From Kribbella amoyensis (GTDB taxonomy: Bacteria; Actinomycetota; Actinomycetes; Propionibacteriales; Kribbellaceae): 64,000 bases of DNA. The notes below the pieces were generated by a model, which saw nothing but the letters and a program-made list of their open reading frames with translations, ran no database searches and was not told the origin of the DNA. The stretch lies in assembly GCF_007828865.1 (NCBI RefSeq), contig NZ_VIVK01000001.1, positions 3,224,001 to 3,288,000 of the forward strand, in the 5' to 3' direction. Position numbers and translations under genes: made by a program. Of this stretch, positions 44,371 through 54,003 are shown in pieces. Position 1 is the stretch's first letter. The number at the start of each line of letters is the position of its first letter.

Positions 44371-45753
44371 ATGACGCTCGAGGCGCGACCGGAGGTCGTC
44401 ACTCCGCGCGAGCAGGCCGGCGCGGTCGGTACCGTCGACCAGCCCCGCAAGGGTCGCTGGATCGATGTCTGGGACCCGGAGGACACCGCGTTCTGGGCGG
44501 AGAAGGGCCGCCGGGTGGCGCAGCGGAACCTGTGGCCGTCCATCTTCGCCGAGTTCCTCGGCTTCTCGGTCTGGCAGCTGTGGAGCATCGTCGTGGTGTC
44601 GCTGCCGGCTGCGGGCTTCGCCTACACCACCGACCAGATGTTCTGGCTGGTGGCGCTGCCGAGCCTGGTCGGGGCCACCCTGCGACTGCCGTACACGTTC
44701 GCGGTGCCGCGGTTCGGCGGCCGGAACTGGACCATCGTCTCGGCGTTGCTGCTGCTGATCCCGACGATCGGGCTGGCCTTCTTCGTATCCCGGCCGGACA
44801 CACCGTTCTGGCTGATGGCCCTGGTGGCCGCGACGGCCGGCGTCGGCGGCGGGAACTTCGCCAGCTCGATGACCAACATCTCCTTCTTCTACCCCGAACG
44901 GGACAAGGGCTTCGCGCTCGGGCTGAACGCGGCCGGCGGCAACCTGGGCGTCGCCGTGGTCCAGCTGCTGGTGCCGATCGTGATCGTCGCCGGAGCCGGG
45001 CTGACCCTGAACCGGGCCGGGCTGATCTGGCTGCCGCTGATCGCGCTGGCGGCGATCCTGGCCTGGCGGGTGATGGACAACCTGTCCGCGGCCACCTCGT
45101 CGTTCCGGGCCTCGATCGCGGCGGCGAAGCGGCCGCACACCTGGGTGATCTCGTTCCTGTACATCGGCACGTTCGGCTCGTTCATCGGCTTCTCGGCCGC
45201 GTTCCCGCTGTTGATCAAGACCACCTTCCCGGAGATCGCCGGGGTCCAGCTGGCCTTCCTCGGCGCGCTGGTCGGCTCGGTCGCCCGGCCGTTCGGCGGC
45301 AAGCTGTCGGACGCGGTCGGCGGCGCCAAGGTGACGGTCTGCGCGTTCGTGGTGATGGGCCTGGGCATCCTGGCCGCGGTCGTCTCGCTGAACGCGGGCA
45401 GCTTCCCCGGGTTCCTGGTCAGCTTCCTGTTCCTGTTCGTGGCCAGCGGCGCCGGCAACGGTTCGACGTACCGGATGATCCCGGCGGTGTTCCGGCAGAC
45501 CACGCGGGACCTGGACGGTGGGACGGACCTGGTCCGGGCCAAGCGGGAAGCGGCAGCGTGCATCGGGATCGCGTCCGCGATCGGTGCGTACGGCGGGTTC
45601 CTGGTACCGCGTGGGTTCGCGATGTCGAGCGGGCACTTCGGGTCGCTCGTCCCCGCGCTGTACTGCTTCTGCGCCTTCTACGTGGTCTGCCTGGGTGTCA
45701 CGTACTTCTGCTACCTGCGCCGTGGTGGCCCGCTGAGTGGGGAACGCGTGTGA
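44371..45753 (+). CDS. narK: Nitrate/nitrite transporter NarK (MFS)
   Basis: A 460-aa major facilitator of the nitrate/nitrite porter group. It has about 12 membrane helices and the family signature segments NISFFYPERDKGFALGLNAAGGN and GVQLAFLGALVGSVARPFGGKLSDAVGG (each seen in part), where Gly-rich helices bind the anion. It starts the assimilatory operon and would bring nitrate in for nasA. The last bases overlap nasA as GTGA. A candidate GlnR box precedes it. Confidence 0.94.
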   Translation: MTLEARPEVVTPREQAGAVGTVDQPRKGRWIDVWDPEDTAFWAEKGRRVAQRNLWPSIFAEFLGFSVWQLWSIVVVSLPAAGFAYTTDQMFWLVALPSLVGATLRLPYTFAVPRFGGRNWTIVSALLLLIPTIGLAFFVSRPDTPFWLMALVAATAGVGGGNFASSMTNISFFYPERDKGFALGLNAAGGNLGVAVVQLLVPIVIVAGAGLTLNRAGLIWLPLIALAAILAWRVMDNLSAATSSFRASIAAAKRPHTWVISFLYIGTFGSFIGFSAAFPLLIKTTFPEIAGVQLAFLGALVGSVARPFGGKLSDAVGGAKVTVCAFVVMGLGILAAVVSLNAGSFPGFLVSFLFLFVASGAGNGSTYRMIPAVFRQTTRDLDGGTDLVRAKREAAACIGIASAIGAYGGFLVPRGFAMSSGHFGSLVPALYCFCAFYVVCLGVTYFCYLRRGGPLSGERV

Positions 45754-47870
45754 CGGGAGTCGCCACGCACTGTCCGTACTGCGCGCTGCAGTGCGCCACG
45801 TCGCTGCACCCGGCCGCTGAGCCGGGTGCGGTGGTGGTGCGGCCGCGCGAGTTCCCGACCAACCGCGGCGGGCTGTGCCGGAAGGGCTGGACCGCGGCGG
45901 AGGTGCTCACCGCGCCGGACCGGTTGACGGCGCCGCTGGTCCGCAACGCGGCCGGTGAGCTGGTCGAGGCGAGCTGGGACGACGCGCTGGACTTCGTGGC
46001 CGGGCGGATCCGGCAGCTGCAGACCGAGCACGGCAACGATGCGGTGGCGGTCTTCGGTGGTGGTGGCCTGACGAACGAGAAGGCGTACGCGCTCGGCAAG
46101 TTCGCCCGGGTCGCGCTGCGGACGAAGAACGTGGACTACAACGGCCGGTTCTGCATGTCGTCCGCGGCCGCCGCGACGAACCGGGCCTTCGGCATCGATC
46201 GCGGGCTGCCGTTCCCCTTGACGGACGTGGCCGGCGGGGCGGCCGTCCTGCTGGTCGGGAGCAACCTGGCCGAGACGATGCCGCCGGCCGTGGCCCACCT
46301 GGCGGGAGCCCGGGAGGGGGGTGGCCTGCTGGTGGTGGACCCGCGGCGTACGGCGACCGCACAGCTCACCGAGGACGGTGCGGGGATCCACCTGCAGGCG
46401 ACCCCGGGGACGGACCTGGCGTTGGTGCTGGCCCTGACGCACGTAGTACTGCAGGAGGGGCTGGCGGATACGGAGTACCTCGCGGCGCGGACCGACGACC
46501 CGGACGGGCTGTACCGCTCGACCGCGGCTTGGTGGCCGGAGCGGGCCGAGCGGGTGACCGGCGTACCGGCCGCGGTGATCCGGCAGGCTGCGCGGGTCCT
46601 CGCGGCGGCGGCGCCCATCCACGGTGGAGCAGGGGCGTTCATCCTCACGGGACGCGGCGCCGAGCAACACAGCAAGGGCACGGACACCGTGACGGCCTGC
46701 ATCAACCTGGCCCTGGCCCTCGGACTGCCAGGGCGGGTCGGGAGCGGGTACGGCTGCATCACCGGACAGGGCAACGGACAGGGCGGCCGCGAACACGGGC
46801 AGAAGGCGGACCAGCTCCCCGGCTACCGCAGCATCGCCGACCCGGCCGCGCGGCAGCACCTGGGAGCCGTGTGGGGCGTCGACCCCGAGGACCTGCCCGG
46901 CCCGGGTCAGAGCGCGGTCGAGCTGATCAACGCACTCGGTACGCCGGACGGCCCGCGCGCGTTGTTCGTCCACGGGAGCAACCTGGTCGTATCCGCTCCC
47001 CGGCTCGCCTCGGTCCGCGACCACCTTGCTGCGCTCGACCTGCTCGTGGTGGCCGACGTGGTCCCGTCCGAGACGGCGCTGTTGGCGGACGTGGTGTTCC
47101 CGGTGACGCAGTGGGCCGAGGAAGACGGCACGATGACCTCGCTGGAAGGCCGGGTCCTGCGGCGCAAGGCAGCGGTGACTCCGCCGGGCGACGTCCGCAG
47201 CGACCTCGCGATCTTCGCCGGCCTGGCCGCGCGACTGGGGTGCGCAGCTTCGTTCCCGACGGACCCGGCCGAGGTGTTCGAGGAGCTGCGGCGCGCGAGC
47301 GAGGGCGGGATCGCGGACTACTCGGGCATCACGTACGCCCGGCTCGACGCTGGCGAGGCGCTGTACTGGCCGGTGCCGGCCGAGGACCACGCGGGCACGC
47401 CCCGGTTGTTCGCGGACTCGTTCGGTACGCCGGACGGCCGGGCGCGGGTGATCGCCGTGGATCATCGGCCCGTGGCGGACGACCTGACCGGCGGCTCACC
47501 GCTGTACCTGGTTACGGGACGGCTGCTCCAGCACTACCAGAGCGGGGCGCAGACCCGACGCGTGGTGGAGTTGGCGGAGGCGGAGCCAGAGGTGTTCGTG
47601 GAGCTTCACCCGCGGGTCGCCGCGTCGCTCGGGGTCGTCGACGGCGCCCCGGTGCGGTTGCGGACCGCGCGCGGCTCGATGGTGGCGGCCGCCCGGGTGA
47701 CCTCGGACGTCCGGCCGGACACGGTGTTCGTGCCGTTCCACTACGGCGGCGCGAGCGCGGTGAACGAGCTCACCAACGACGCGCTCGACCCGATCTCGCG
47801 GATGCCGGAGTTCAAGGCCTGCGCCGTCGAGGTCAGTGCCGAGATCGCGGCGAGGGGAGTCCCCGCATGA
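45750..47870 (+). CDS. nasA: Assimilatory nitrate reductase catalytic subunit (molybdopterin oxidoreductase)
   Basis: A 706-aa Mo-bis-MGD enzyme reducing nitrate to nitrite in the cytoplasm. The N-terminal [4Fe-4S] motif is visible: CPYCALQC ... GGLCRKGW. Further segments include VDYNGRFCMSSAAAATNRAFG (in part, with the Cys ligand region of the Mo site), GSNLAETMP, GQGNGQGGREHGQKADQLPG and the C-terminal FVPFHYGGASAVNELTND. There is no Tat signal. Electron supply would come from the flavoprotein encoded next. The GTG overlaps the narK stop by 4 bases, and the 3' end overlaps the next ORF by 4 bases (ATGA). Confidence 0.93.
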   Translation: MTGVATHCPYCALQCATSLHPAAEPGAVVVRPREFPTNRGGLCRKGWTAAEVLTAPDRLTAPLVRNAAGELVEASWDDALDFVAGRIRQLQTEHGNDAVAVFGGGGLTNEKAYALGKFARVALRTKNVDYNGRFCMSSAAAATNRAFGIDRGLPFPLTDVAGGAAVLLVGSNLAETMPPAVAHLAGAREGGGLLVVDPRRTATAQLTEDGAGIHLQATPGTDLALVLALTHVVLQEGLADTEYLAARTDDPDGLYRSTAAWWPERAERVTGVPAAVIRQAARVLAAAAPIHGGAGAFILTGRGAEQHSKGTDTVTACINLALALGLPGRVGSGYGCITGQGNGQGGREHGQKADQLPGYRSIADPAARQHLGAVWGVDPEDLPGPGQSAVELINALGTPDGPRALFVHGSNLVVSAPRLASVRDHLAALDLLVVADVVPSETALLADVVFPVTQWAEEDGTMTSLEGRVLRRKAAVTPPGDVRSDLAIFAGLAARLGCAASFPTDPAEVFEELRRASEGGIADYSGITYARLDAGEALYWPVPAEDHAGTPRLFADSFGTPDGRARVIAVDHRPVADDLTGGSPLYLVTGRLLQHYQSGAQTRRVVELAEAEPEVFVELHPRVAASLGVVDGAPVRLRTARGSMVAAARVTSDVRPDTVFVPFHYGGASAVNELTNDALDPISRMPEFKACAVEVSAEIAARGVPA

Positions 47871-50800
47871 GCGAGCGCATCGTGATCATCGGCCGCGGCA
47901 TGGCCGGTACGCGGCTGGCCTCCCTGCTGGACCAGGCGTACGCCGTGACCGTCCTCGGCGACGAGGGCTCGTACCACCGGAACCGGCTGACCGAGTACGT
48001 CGCCGGCCGTGCCGCGGAACCCGTTGTGGGCAAGGAAGAACGGGCCACCGCGGTCCACGTCGATCGCGCTCGCCGGGTGGTGACCGACGGCGCGGGCACG
48101 GAGCACGCGTACGACCGGCTCGTGTTCGCGACCGGGGCGGTACCGGTGGTGCCCGACGCGGTTCGCGGGGCACACGGCGTACTGACCTTGCGTACGGCAA
48201 CCGACGCGGCCGCAATCGTCGAGGCGGCCGGGCGAGTACGCCGGGCCGTGGTGCTCGGTGGTGGCGTCCTCGGCCTGGAGACGGCGTGCGCACTCCGGGA
48301 ACGCGGCGTCGCCGTCACGCTCGTCCATGACGGGGAAACCCTGCTGGACAAGAGCGTCCGGGCCACCGCTGGTCGGCGGATCACACGAGCTGCACGGAAG
48401 CTGGGGATCGAGGTCGTCCTCAACGCGGAGGTTCAGGCGGCCGAGTCGCGGGGCGAGCACTTCCGCGCATTGCACCTGAGCGGCGGCCGCGTGGTCTTCG
48501 GCGAACTGCTCGTGGCCACTTGCGGCGTCAGACCGCGCACCGAACTCGCCGCAGCCGCAGCACTCCCGCTCGGCGCAGGCGGCGGCGTACTGGTGGACGA
48601 GACGTTCACCAGCCCGGCCGACGATCGTGTCCACGCCATCGGCGACTGCGCGGAGCAGGACGGCGTCGTCACCGGCACCGTCGAATCGGCCTGGGCACAA
48701 GCGGTCGCGCTCGCTACGCACCTCACCACGGTCCCGGACGCCTCGCGGACCGCGGTACCCGCTGTCGGCGCGCCCGAGGTCGTGCGGCTCACCGCCGGTG
48801 GGCTGGACGTCCTCGTACTCGGTGCCGCCGACACGGACGGCGCCGTGGTGCGACTGGAAGACGGCGAGCGGTACGTGCGAGCGGTACTGCGGGACGGCGT
48901 GGTCCACGCGGCGGTGGCGATCGGGGCGCCGGAGGTGGCAGCCGAGTTGGTACTGCTGGCCGACCGGCGGACCCCGGTCCTGGCGGATTCGTTGCTGCAG
49001 GCACCGGAACCGCCGCGGAAGCCGGCCCCGGTGTGCCGGTGCAACGGAGTGACGAAGGCCGCGATCGAAGCGGCCTGGCAGGCGGGTGCCGACAGTGTGG
49101 CCGGCATCGCGGCGACGACCAGGGCGACCACCGGATGCGGCAGTTGCACCGGCGCGGTCGGCTCCCTTCTCGACCGGCTCCGGCGCGGCGAGACCGAACC
49201 CCCGACCAGGAGGGCGACGATGGAACAGCTGAACAGGGCCAAGCACCTGGTGATCGTCGGTGGCGGCATGGTGGCGCACCGGCTGGTGGAGGCACTGCGC
49301 TCCCGTGACGCCGACGTCGCGTGGCGGATCACCGTCCTCGCCGAGGAGCCGCGGCTCCCGTACGACCGGGTCGCGCTGACCACGTACTTCTCCGGCCGCG
49401 ACCCGCACGACCTCAGCCTCGGTGAGCCGGAGCTGTGGGACGACCCGGCCGTGACCCTGCGCAAGGGCGTCACGGTCGCCTCGATCGACGTGGACGCGAA
49501 GACGGTCCGGACCGTGCGCGACGAGGTGATCGGGTACGACGAGCTGGTGCTCGCGACCGGCTCGAACGCGTTCGTGCCGCCGGTGAAGAACAGCGACGCC
49601 ACGGGCTGCTTCGTCTACCGCACCATCGACGACGTTGCCGCGCTGCGCACGTACGTCGAACGGCTGCGCGGTGAACGCGACGAGATCAGCGGCGTCGTCG
49701 TCGGCGGTGGTCTGCTCGGCCTGGAGGCGGCCGGTGCGCTGCGGGCGCTCGGTGCGGTCACGCAGGTGGTCGAGTTCGCGCCGCGGCTGATGCCGTTGCA
49801 GGTGGACGAGGGCGGTGGGAGTGCGCTTGCCCGGCTGATCCGCGGGCTCGACGTCGACGTGCTCACCTCGACCCAGGTGACCCGGGTGAAGACGACGTCC
49901 CAGGGGTCCGCGAAGGCGATGGCCGTTGCCGACGGACCCGATCTGCCGGCCGACGTGGTCGTGTTCGCCACCGGGGTCCGGCCGCGGGACGAGCTGGGGC
50001 GCGCCGCCGGCCTGGCGGTCGGCGAACGCGGTGGCATCGTGGTCGACGCGGCCTGCCGAGCCTCGGTCCCCGGAGTCTGGGCGATCGGCGAGGTCGCCTG
50101 CATCGAGGGCCGGGTCTGGGGGCTGGTCGCGCCCGGGTACGCGATGGCCGAGATCGTCGCGGACCGGCTGCTCGGTGGCGAGGCGACGTTCCCGGGCGCC
50201 GATTCGTCCACGAAGCTGAAGCTGCTCGGGGTCGACGTGGCCAGCTTCGGCGACGCGTTCGGCGCGACCGAGGGCGCGCTCGACATCGTGTACGCCGACC
50301 CGGTGGCCGGGGTCTACAAGAAGCTGGTGCTCTCCGACGACGCGCGCACGTTGCTCGGCGGCATCCTGGTCGGCGACGCCTCGGCGTACTCCGCGCTGCG
50401 GCCGATGGTGGGACGCGAGCTCGGCGGCGACCCCGCGTCGTACCTGCTGCCCGAGGGTGTGCAGCCGGCTCAGTTGGAGCTGCCGGACGACGCTCCCGTC
50501 TGCTCCTGCAACAACGTGTCGGCCGGCGCGATCCGGTGCGCGGTCCGCGACGACGGGTGCGGTGACCTCAAGTCCTTGTGTGGCAAGACGAAGGCCGGTA
50601 CCAGCTGCGGTTCCTGCTTGCCGATCGTGAAGAACCTGCTGAACTCCGAACTGGCCGCGGCCGGTGTCGAGGTCAGCAAGGCGTTGTGCGAGCACTTCGC
50701 GCTGTCCCGGGCGCAACTGTTCGACGTGGTCCGGGTGACCGAGCTGCGCACCTTCAGCGAGATCGTCGAACGACACGGGACCGGCCGCGGCTGCGACATC

Positions 50801-51802
50801 TGCAAGCCCGTGGTCGCGTCGATCCTGGCCAGCCTCGACCCGGGCGTCCACGTGCTCGAAGGCGAGCGGGCCACCCTGCAGGACACCAACGACCACGTGA
50901 TGGCCAACCTGCAGAAGGACGGCACGTACTCGGTCGTCCCGCGGATCCCCGGCGGCGAGGTGACCCCCGAGGGGCTGATCGTGATCGGCCAGGTCGCGCG
51001 CGACTTCGGGCTGTACACGAAGATCACCGGTGGCCAGCGGATCGACCTGTTCGGCGCCCGGATCGAGCAGCTGCCGGCGATCTGGTCCCGGCTGGTCGAC
51101 GCCGGGTTCGAGAGCGGGCACGCGTACGGCAAGTCGCTGCGCACGGTGAAGTCGTGTGTCGGGTCCACCTGGTGCCGGTACGGGGTGCAGGACTCGGTCG
51201 GGATGGCGATCGCGCTGGAGCTGCGGTACCGCGGGCTGCGGTCGCCGCACAAGCTCAAGCTCGGCGTCTCCGGCTGCGCCCGCGAGTGCGCCGAGGCCCG
51301 CGGCAAGGACGTGGGCGTGATCGCCACCGAGAAGGGCTGGAACCTGTACGTCGGCGGCAACGGCGGCATGACCCCGCGGCACGCGCAGTTGCTGGCCTCG
51401 GACCTGACCGACGAGCAGTTGCTGCAGGCGATCGACCGGTTCCTCCTGTACTACGTCCGGACCGGGGACCGGCTGCAGCGGACCGCGGTCTGGCTGAACG
51501 AGATCGAGGGCGGCCTGGACCACGTCCGCGCGGTCGTGCTCGAGGACAGCCTGGGGATCGCGGCCGACCTCGACGCCGCGATGGCGGCGCACATCGGCTC
51601 GTACGAGGACGAGTGGCAGGCGACCCTGCGGGACCCGGAGAAACTGGCCCGGTTCGTGTCGTTCGTGAACGCGCCGGACCAGCCCGACGCCGACCTGCGC
51701 TACGTGGTCGAACGCAACCAGCCGCGCCCGGCGACCCCGGCCGAACGCGGTCAGCTCGAGCCGGTGCTGCTGGCCGGCCCCCGATTGGAGGTCCGTGGAT
51801 GA
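47867..51802 (+). CDS. nirB: NirB-type nitrite reductase fused in frame to an FAD/[2Fe-2S] oxidoreductase
   Basis: A single open frame of 1311 codons. Residues 1 to about 380 are an FAD/NAD oxidoreductase (IVIIGRGMAG ... VVLGGGVLGLETA), followed by a BFD-type [2Fe-2S] domain (CRCNG ... TGCGSC, about 386-430) as in nitrate-reductase electron-transfer subunits. From about residue 452 comes a complete NirB: a second FAD/NAD domain, BFD domain CSCNN ... SCGSC, and the siroheme/[4Fe-4S] half-domain with SCVGSTWC and GVSGCAREC. There is no stop codon between the parts. An internal ATG at 49220 with AGGAGGG could also produce NirB alone. Confidence 0.88.
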   Translation: MSERIVIIGRGMAGTRLASLLDQAYAVTVLGDEGSYHRNRLTEYVAGRAAEPVVGKEERATAVHVDRARRVVTDGAGTEHAYDRLVFATGAVPVVPDAVRGAHGVLTLRTATDAAAIVEAAGRVRRAVVLGGGVLGLETACALRERGVAVTLVHDGETLLDKSVRATAGRRITRAARKLGIEVVLNAEVQAAESRGEHFRALHLSGGRVVFGELLVATCGVRPRTELAAAAALPLGAGGGVLVDETFTSPADDRVHAIGDCAEQDGVVTGTVESAWAQAVALATHLTTVPDASRTAVPAVGAPEVVRLTAGGLDVLVLGAADTDGAVVRLEDGERYVRAVLRDGVVHAAVAIGAPEVAAELVLLADRRTPVLADSLLQAPEPPRKPAPVCRCNGVTKAAIEAAWQAGADSVAGIAATTRATTGCGSCTGAVGSLLDRLRRGETEPPTRRATMEQLNRAKHLVIVGGGMVAHRLVEALRSRDADVAWRITVLAEEPRLPYDRVALTTYFSGRDPHDLSLGEPELWDDPAVTLRKGVTVASIDVDAKTVRTVRDEVIGYDELVLATGSNAFVPPVKNSDATGCFVYRTIDDVAALRTYVERLRGERDEISGVVVGGGLLGLEAAGALRALGAVTQVVEFAPRLMPLQVDEGGGSALARLIRGLDVDVLTSTQVTRVKTTSQGSAKAMAVADGPDLPADVVVFATGVRPRDELGRAAGLAVGERGGIVVDAACRASVPGVWAIGEVACIEGRVWGLVAPGYAMAEIVADRLLGGEATFPGADSSTKLKLLGVDVASFGDAFGATEGALDIVYADPVAGVYKKLVLSDDARTLLGGILVGDASAYSALRPMVGRELGGDPASYLLPEGVQPAQLELPDDAPVCSCNNVSAGAIRCAVRDDGCGDLKSLCGKTKAGTSCGSCLPIVKNLLNSELAAAGVEVSKALCEHFALSRAQLFDVVRVTELRTFSEIVERHGTGRGCDICKPVVASILASLDPGVHVLEGERATLQDTNDHVMANLQKDGTYSVVPRIPGGEVTPEGLIVIGQVARDFGLYTKITGGQRIDLFGARIEQLPAIWSRLVDAGFESGHAYGKSLRTVKSCVGSTWCRYGVQDSVGMAIALELRYRGLRSPHKLKLGVSGCARECAEARGKDVGVIATEKGWNLYVGGNGGMTPRHAQLLASDLTDEQLLQAIDRFLLYYVRTGDRLQRTAVWLNEIEGGLDHVRAVVLEDSLGIAADLDAAMAAHIGSYEDEWQATLRDPEKLARFVSFVNAPDQPDADLRYVVERNQPRPATPAERGQLEPVLLAGPRLEVRG
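49209..49222 (+). promoter_or_regulatory. Internal ribosome binding site and ATG for free NirB
   Basis: AGGAGGG (49208-49214) sits five bases before an in-frame ATG (49220) whose product MEQLNRAKHLVIVGGG is the ordinary N-terminus of NirB. It looks like a former or still used gene start, so both the fusion and a separate 860-residue NirB may be made. Confidence 0.65.
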
Positions 51803-52146
51803 GTGTCCCGACAGTGACGACGGCAACCCCGGTCTGCGCGTACGAGGTGCTGCTGCCCGAGCGCGGTGTGGCCGCGTTGCTCGGGGACCGGCAGATCGCG
51901 CTGTTCCGTACCTACGACGGCACGGTATACGCCCTGGGCAACCAGGACCCGTTCAGTGGGGCGAACGTGCTGTCCCGTGGCATCGTGGGCAGCCGGGGCG
52001 ACGTCCCGACGGTGGCGTCGCCGATGTTCAAGCAGGTCTTCGATCTGCGCACCGGGGCGTGCCTGGACGACCCGGACGTCCGGGTCCCGGCGTACCCGGT
52101 GCAGATCGTCGACGGTCAGGTCCTGGTGAGCCTCGGTGACGACTAG
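51799..52146 (+). CDS. nirD: Nitrite reductase small subunit NirD
   Basis: A 115-aa Rieske-fold small subunit of NADH-dependent assimilatory nitrite reductase. The fold is clear (LFRTYDGTVYALGNQDPFSGANVLSRGIVG in part, then VASPMFKQVFDL and CLDDPDVRVPAYPVQI), while the CxH/CxxH ligands of true Rieske proteins are absent, as usual for NirD. The ATG overlaps the nirB stop (ATGA). The 3' end overlaps the hemD-like gene by 11 bases. Confidence 0.93.
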   Translation: MSVPTVTTATPVCAYEVLLPERGVAALLGDRQIALFRTYDGTVYALGNQDPFSGANVLSRGIVGSRGDVPTVASPMFKQVFDLRTGACLDDPDVRVPAYPVQIVDGQVLVSLGDD

Positions 52147-53263
52147 GCCCGGCCCGCTCAGCGGCTGCACGATCGCCGTCACCGCCCACCGGCGCGCGGA
52201 CGACCTGATCGCGTCGTTCGAGCGGCGCGGGGCGAAGGTGGTGCACGCGCCGACACTGCAGATCGTGCCCGCGCCGGACGACCATGCGCTGATCGAGGCG
52301 ACCCGGCGGGTGATCGCGAACCCGCCGGACGACGTCGTGGTCACCACCGCGGTCGGCTTCCGCGGCTGGATCGAGGCGGCCGACACCGCGGGTCTGGCGG
52401 CAGACCTGCTCAGCACGCTGGAGCAGGCCAGGTTGCTGGCGCGGGGTCCGAAGGCGCGCGGCGCGATCCGCGCGGCCGGGCTGGTGGAGCACTGGTCGGC
52501 CCGCTCGGAGACGACGGCCGAGGTCGTGGACTGGTTGCGCGACCAGGGCGTCGGCGGGCGGAAGATCGTCGTCCAGTTGCACGGCCTGTCGGACCCCGCG
52601 CTGCAGGAAGCGCTGCGCTCCGCCGGTGCGTCGGTCCGCGGGCTGGAGGTGTACCGCTGGGGTCCGGCGCCCGATCCGGCCGCGGTGGACAAGATGATCG
52701 GTCAGCTCTGCACGGGTGCCGTGGACGCGGTCGTCCACACGTCCGCGCCCGGTGCTCAGGCGTTGCTGGACGCGGCCGCACTGAACGGGCAGTACGACGC
52801 GCTGGTGACGGCACTGCGGACAGGGCGGGTGCTGAACGCGTGTGTGGGTCCGGTGACCGCCGCGCCCTTCGTCGCGTTGGGGCTGGAGCCGTTGGTACCG
52901 GACCGGTTCCGGCTGGGTGCGTTGATCCGGAGCGTGACCGACCGGCTCACGGACGACAACGCGCGCTCGATCGAGACGACGTTCGGTCAACTGGTGATCC
53001 GTGGTGGTGCCGCGGTCCTGGACGGTGTGGTGCTGCCGCTGGGACCTGGGCCCCGAGCGGTACTGGCTGCTCTGGTGGCGGCCGGTGGTGATGTGGTGTC
53101 ACGTCCGGATCTGCTGGCAGTGCTGCCGGGAGCCGAGGACGTCCATGCGGTGGAGGTGACTGTGAACCGTCTGCGGACCGCGGTCGGCAAACCCGAGCTG
53201 GTCCGTACCGTCGTCCGCCGCGGCTACCGCCTGGCCGTCGAACCCGCGGGGGTACCGACGTGA
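52136..53263 (+). CDS. nnaR: HemD-like/winged-helix regulator of nitrate assimilation (NnaR-type)
   Basis: A 375-aa protein. Residues 1 to about 265 form a uroporphyrinogen-III synthase (HemD) domain (GCTIAVTAHRRADDL, VHTSAPGAQALLDAA, CVGPVTAAPFVALGLEP). The last ~100 residues are an OmpR-type winged helix (LGPGPRAVLAALVAAGGDVVS, in part, then VEVTVNRLRTAVG and VVRRGYRLAV). This architecture is that of actinobacterial NnaR, which activates nitrate assimilation together with GlnR and may sense a siroheme precursor or still act as HemD. The GTG lies within the end of nirD; overlap by 4 bases with the next gene. Confidence 0.88.
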   Translation: MTTRPGPLSGCTIAVTAHRRADDLIASFERRGAKVVHAPTLQIVPAPDDHALIEATRRVIANPPDDVVVTTAVGFRGWIEAADTAGLAADLLSTLEQARLLARGPKARGAIRAAGLVEHWSARSETTAEVVDWLRDQGVGGRKIVVQLHGLSDPALQEALRSAGASVRGLEVYRWGPAPDPAAVDKMIGQLCTGAVDAVVHTSAPGAQALLDAAALNGQYDALVTALRTGRVLNACVGPVTAAPFVALGLEPLVPDRFRLGALIRSVTDRLTDDNARSIETTFGQLVIRGGAAVLDGVVLPLGPGPRAVLAALVAAGGDVVSRPDLLAVLPGAEDVHAVEVTVNRLRTAVGKPELVRTVVRRGYRLAVEPAGVPT

Positions 53264-54003
53264 TCGAGCCCAGCGTTGTCGACCCACATCGGCCGGAGCG
53301 GGTTGTCGACCTGGTCGCGGCCGCGCACGGGACCGCGGATCCTCGGGGACTCCGCGAGGTGCACGCGCTGGTCCGCGAGATGGCCCGGTTGCGGCCGGAC
53401 GTACCGATTTCGCTCGGTTTCGTCGACGTGGTCGAGCCGGCGCTGCCGTCCCTCGTCTCCCGTGTTGTGGCCGACAGCAACGAGGCGGTGGTCGTGCCAC
53501 TGTTGCTCAGCAGCGGGTACCACGTCGCCGTCGACGTCGCGGGGGAGGCCGAGCGACGACCCGGCCAGGTCCACGCTGCCGGTGCGCTTGGACCCGACCC
53601 GGTCCTCGCCGAGGTGCTGGCCGATCGGCTGATCGAGGCGGTCGGCTCGTTCCGGCGGATCGACCGGGTCGTCCTGGCCGCGGCCGGATCCTCGGACCGG
53701 CGGGCCCTCCTGGACTGCTCGGCCGTCGCCGCGTCCTTGGCCGAGCTGGTCGACCGCCCGGTGGAGATCGGGTGCGTCTCCGGTGCGGGCGAGCGTCTCC
53801 CGTCGGTCCTTGCCCGGACACCAGGACGCGTCGCGGTCGCGACGTACCTGCTGGCGCCCGGGTTCTTCGCGGACCTGGTCCGGCGGCGGGCGGGTGACGT
53901 CCCGGTGAGTGCCCCACTCGGTGCCGATCCGCGGATCGCGGCGCTCGCCGTCCGGCGGTACGAACAGGCGGTCAGCCGATCGGTGCCGGCGTCAACGGTC
54001 TGA
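53260..54003 (+). CDS. Sirohydrochlorin chelatase-like protein (CbiX/SirB family)
   Basis: A 247-aa two-domain chelatase family protein placing iron or cobalt into sirohydrochlorin. The N-terminal active-site histidine is in LVAAAHGTADPRG, and a second conserved site appears as LLLSSGYHVAVDV. Here it would make siroheme for NirB. It begins as GTGA inside the nnaR stop and ends the operon, overlapping the convergent PCD/VOC gene by 12 bases. Confidence 0.9.
   Translation: MIEPSVVDPHRPERVVDLVAAAHGTADPRGLREVHALVREMARLRPDVPISLGFVDVVEPALPSLVSRVVADSNEAVVVPLLLSSGYHVAVDVAGEAERRPGQVHAAGALGPDPVLAEVLADRLIEAVGSFRRIDRVVLAAAGSSDRRALLDCSAVAASLAELVDRPVEIGCVSGAGERLPSVLARTPGRVAVATYLLAPGFFADLVRRRAGDVPVSAPLGADPRIAALAVRRYEQAVSRSVPASTV

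Noticed and set aside
44532-45749. Upstream in-frame extension of nasA through narK
   Set aside because: The 406 extra codons are out-of-frame narK sequence; the GTG at 45750 overlaps the narK stop and begins the [4Fe-4S] domain as expected.
47741-51826. Very long open frame antisense to the nasA/nirB region
   Set aside because: It mirrors the codon bias of the plus-strand genes, has no recognisable domains and is full of Arg/His/Gly-rich nonsense; a shadow of high-GC coding DNA.
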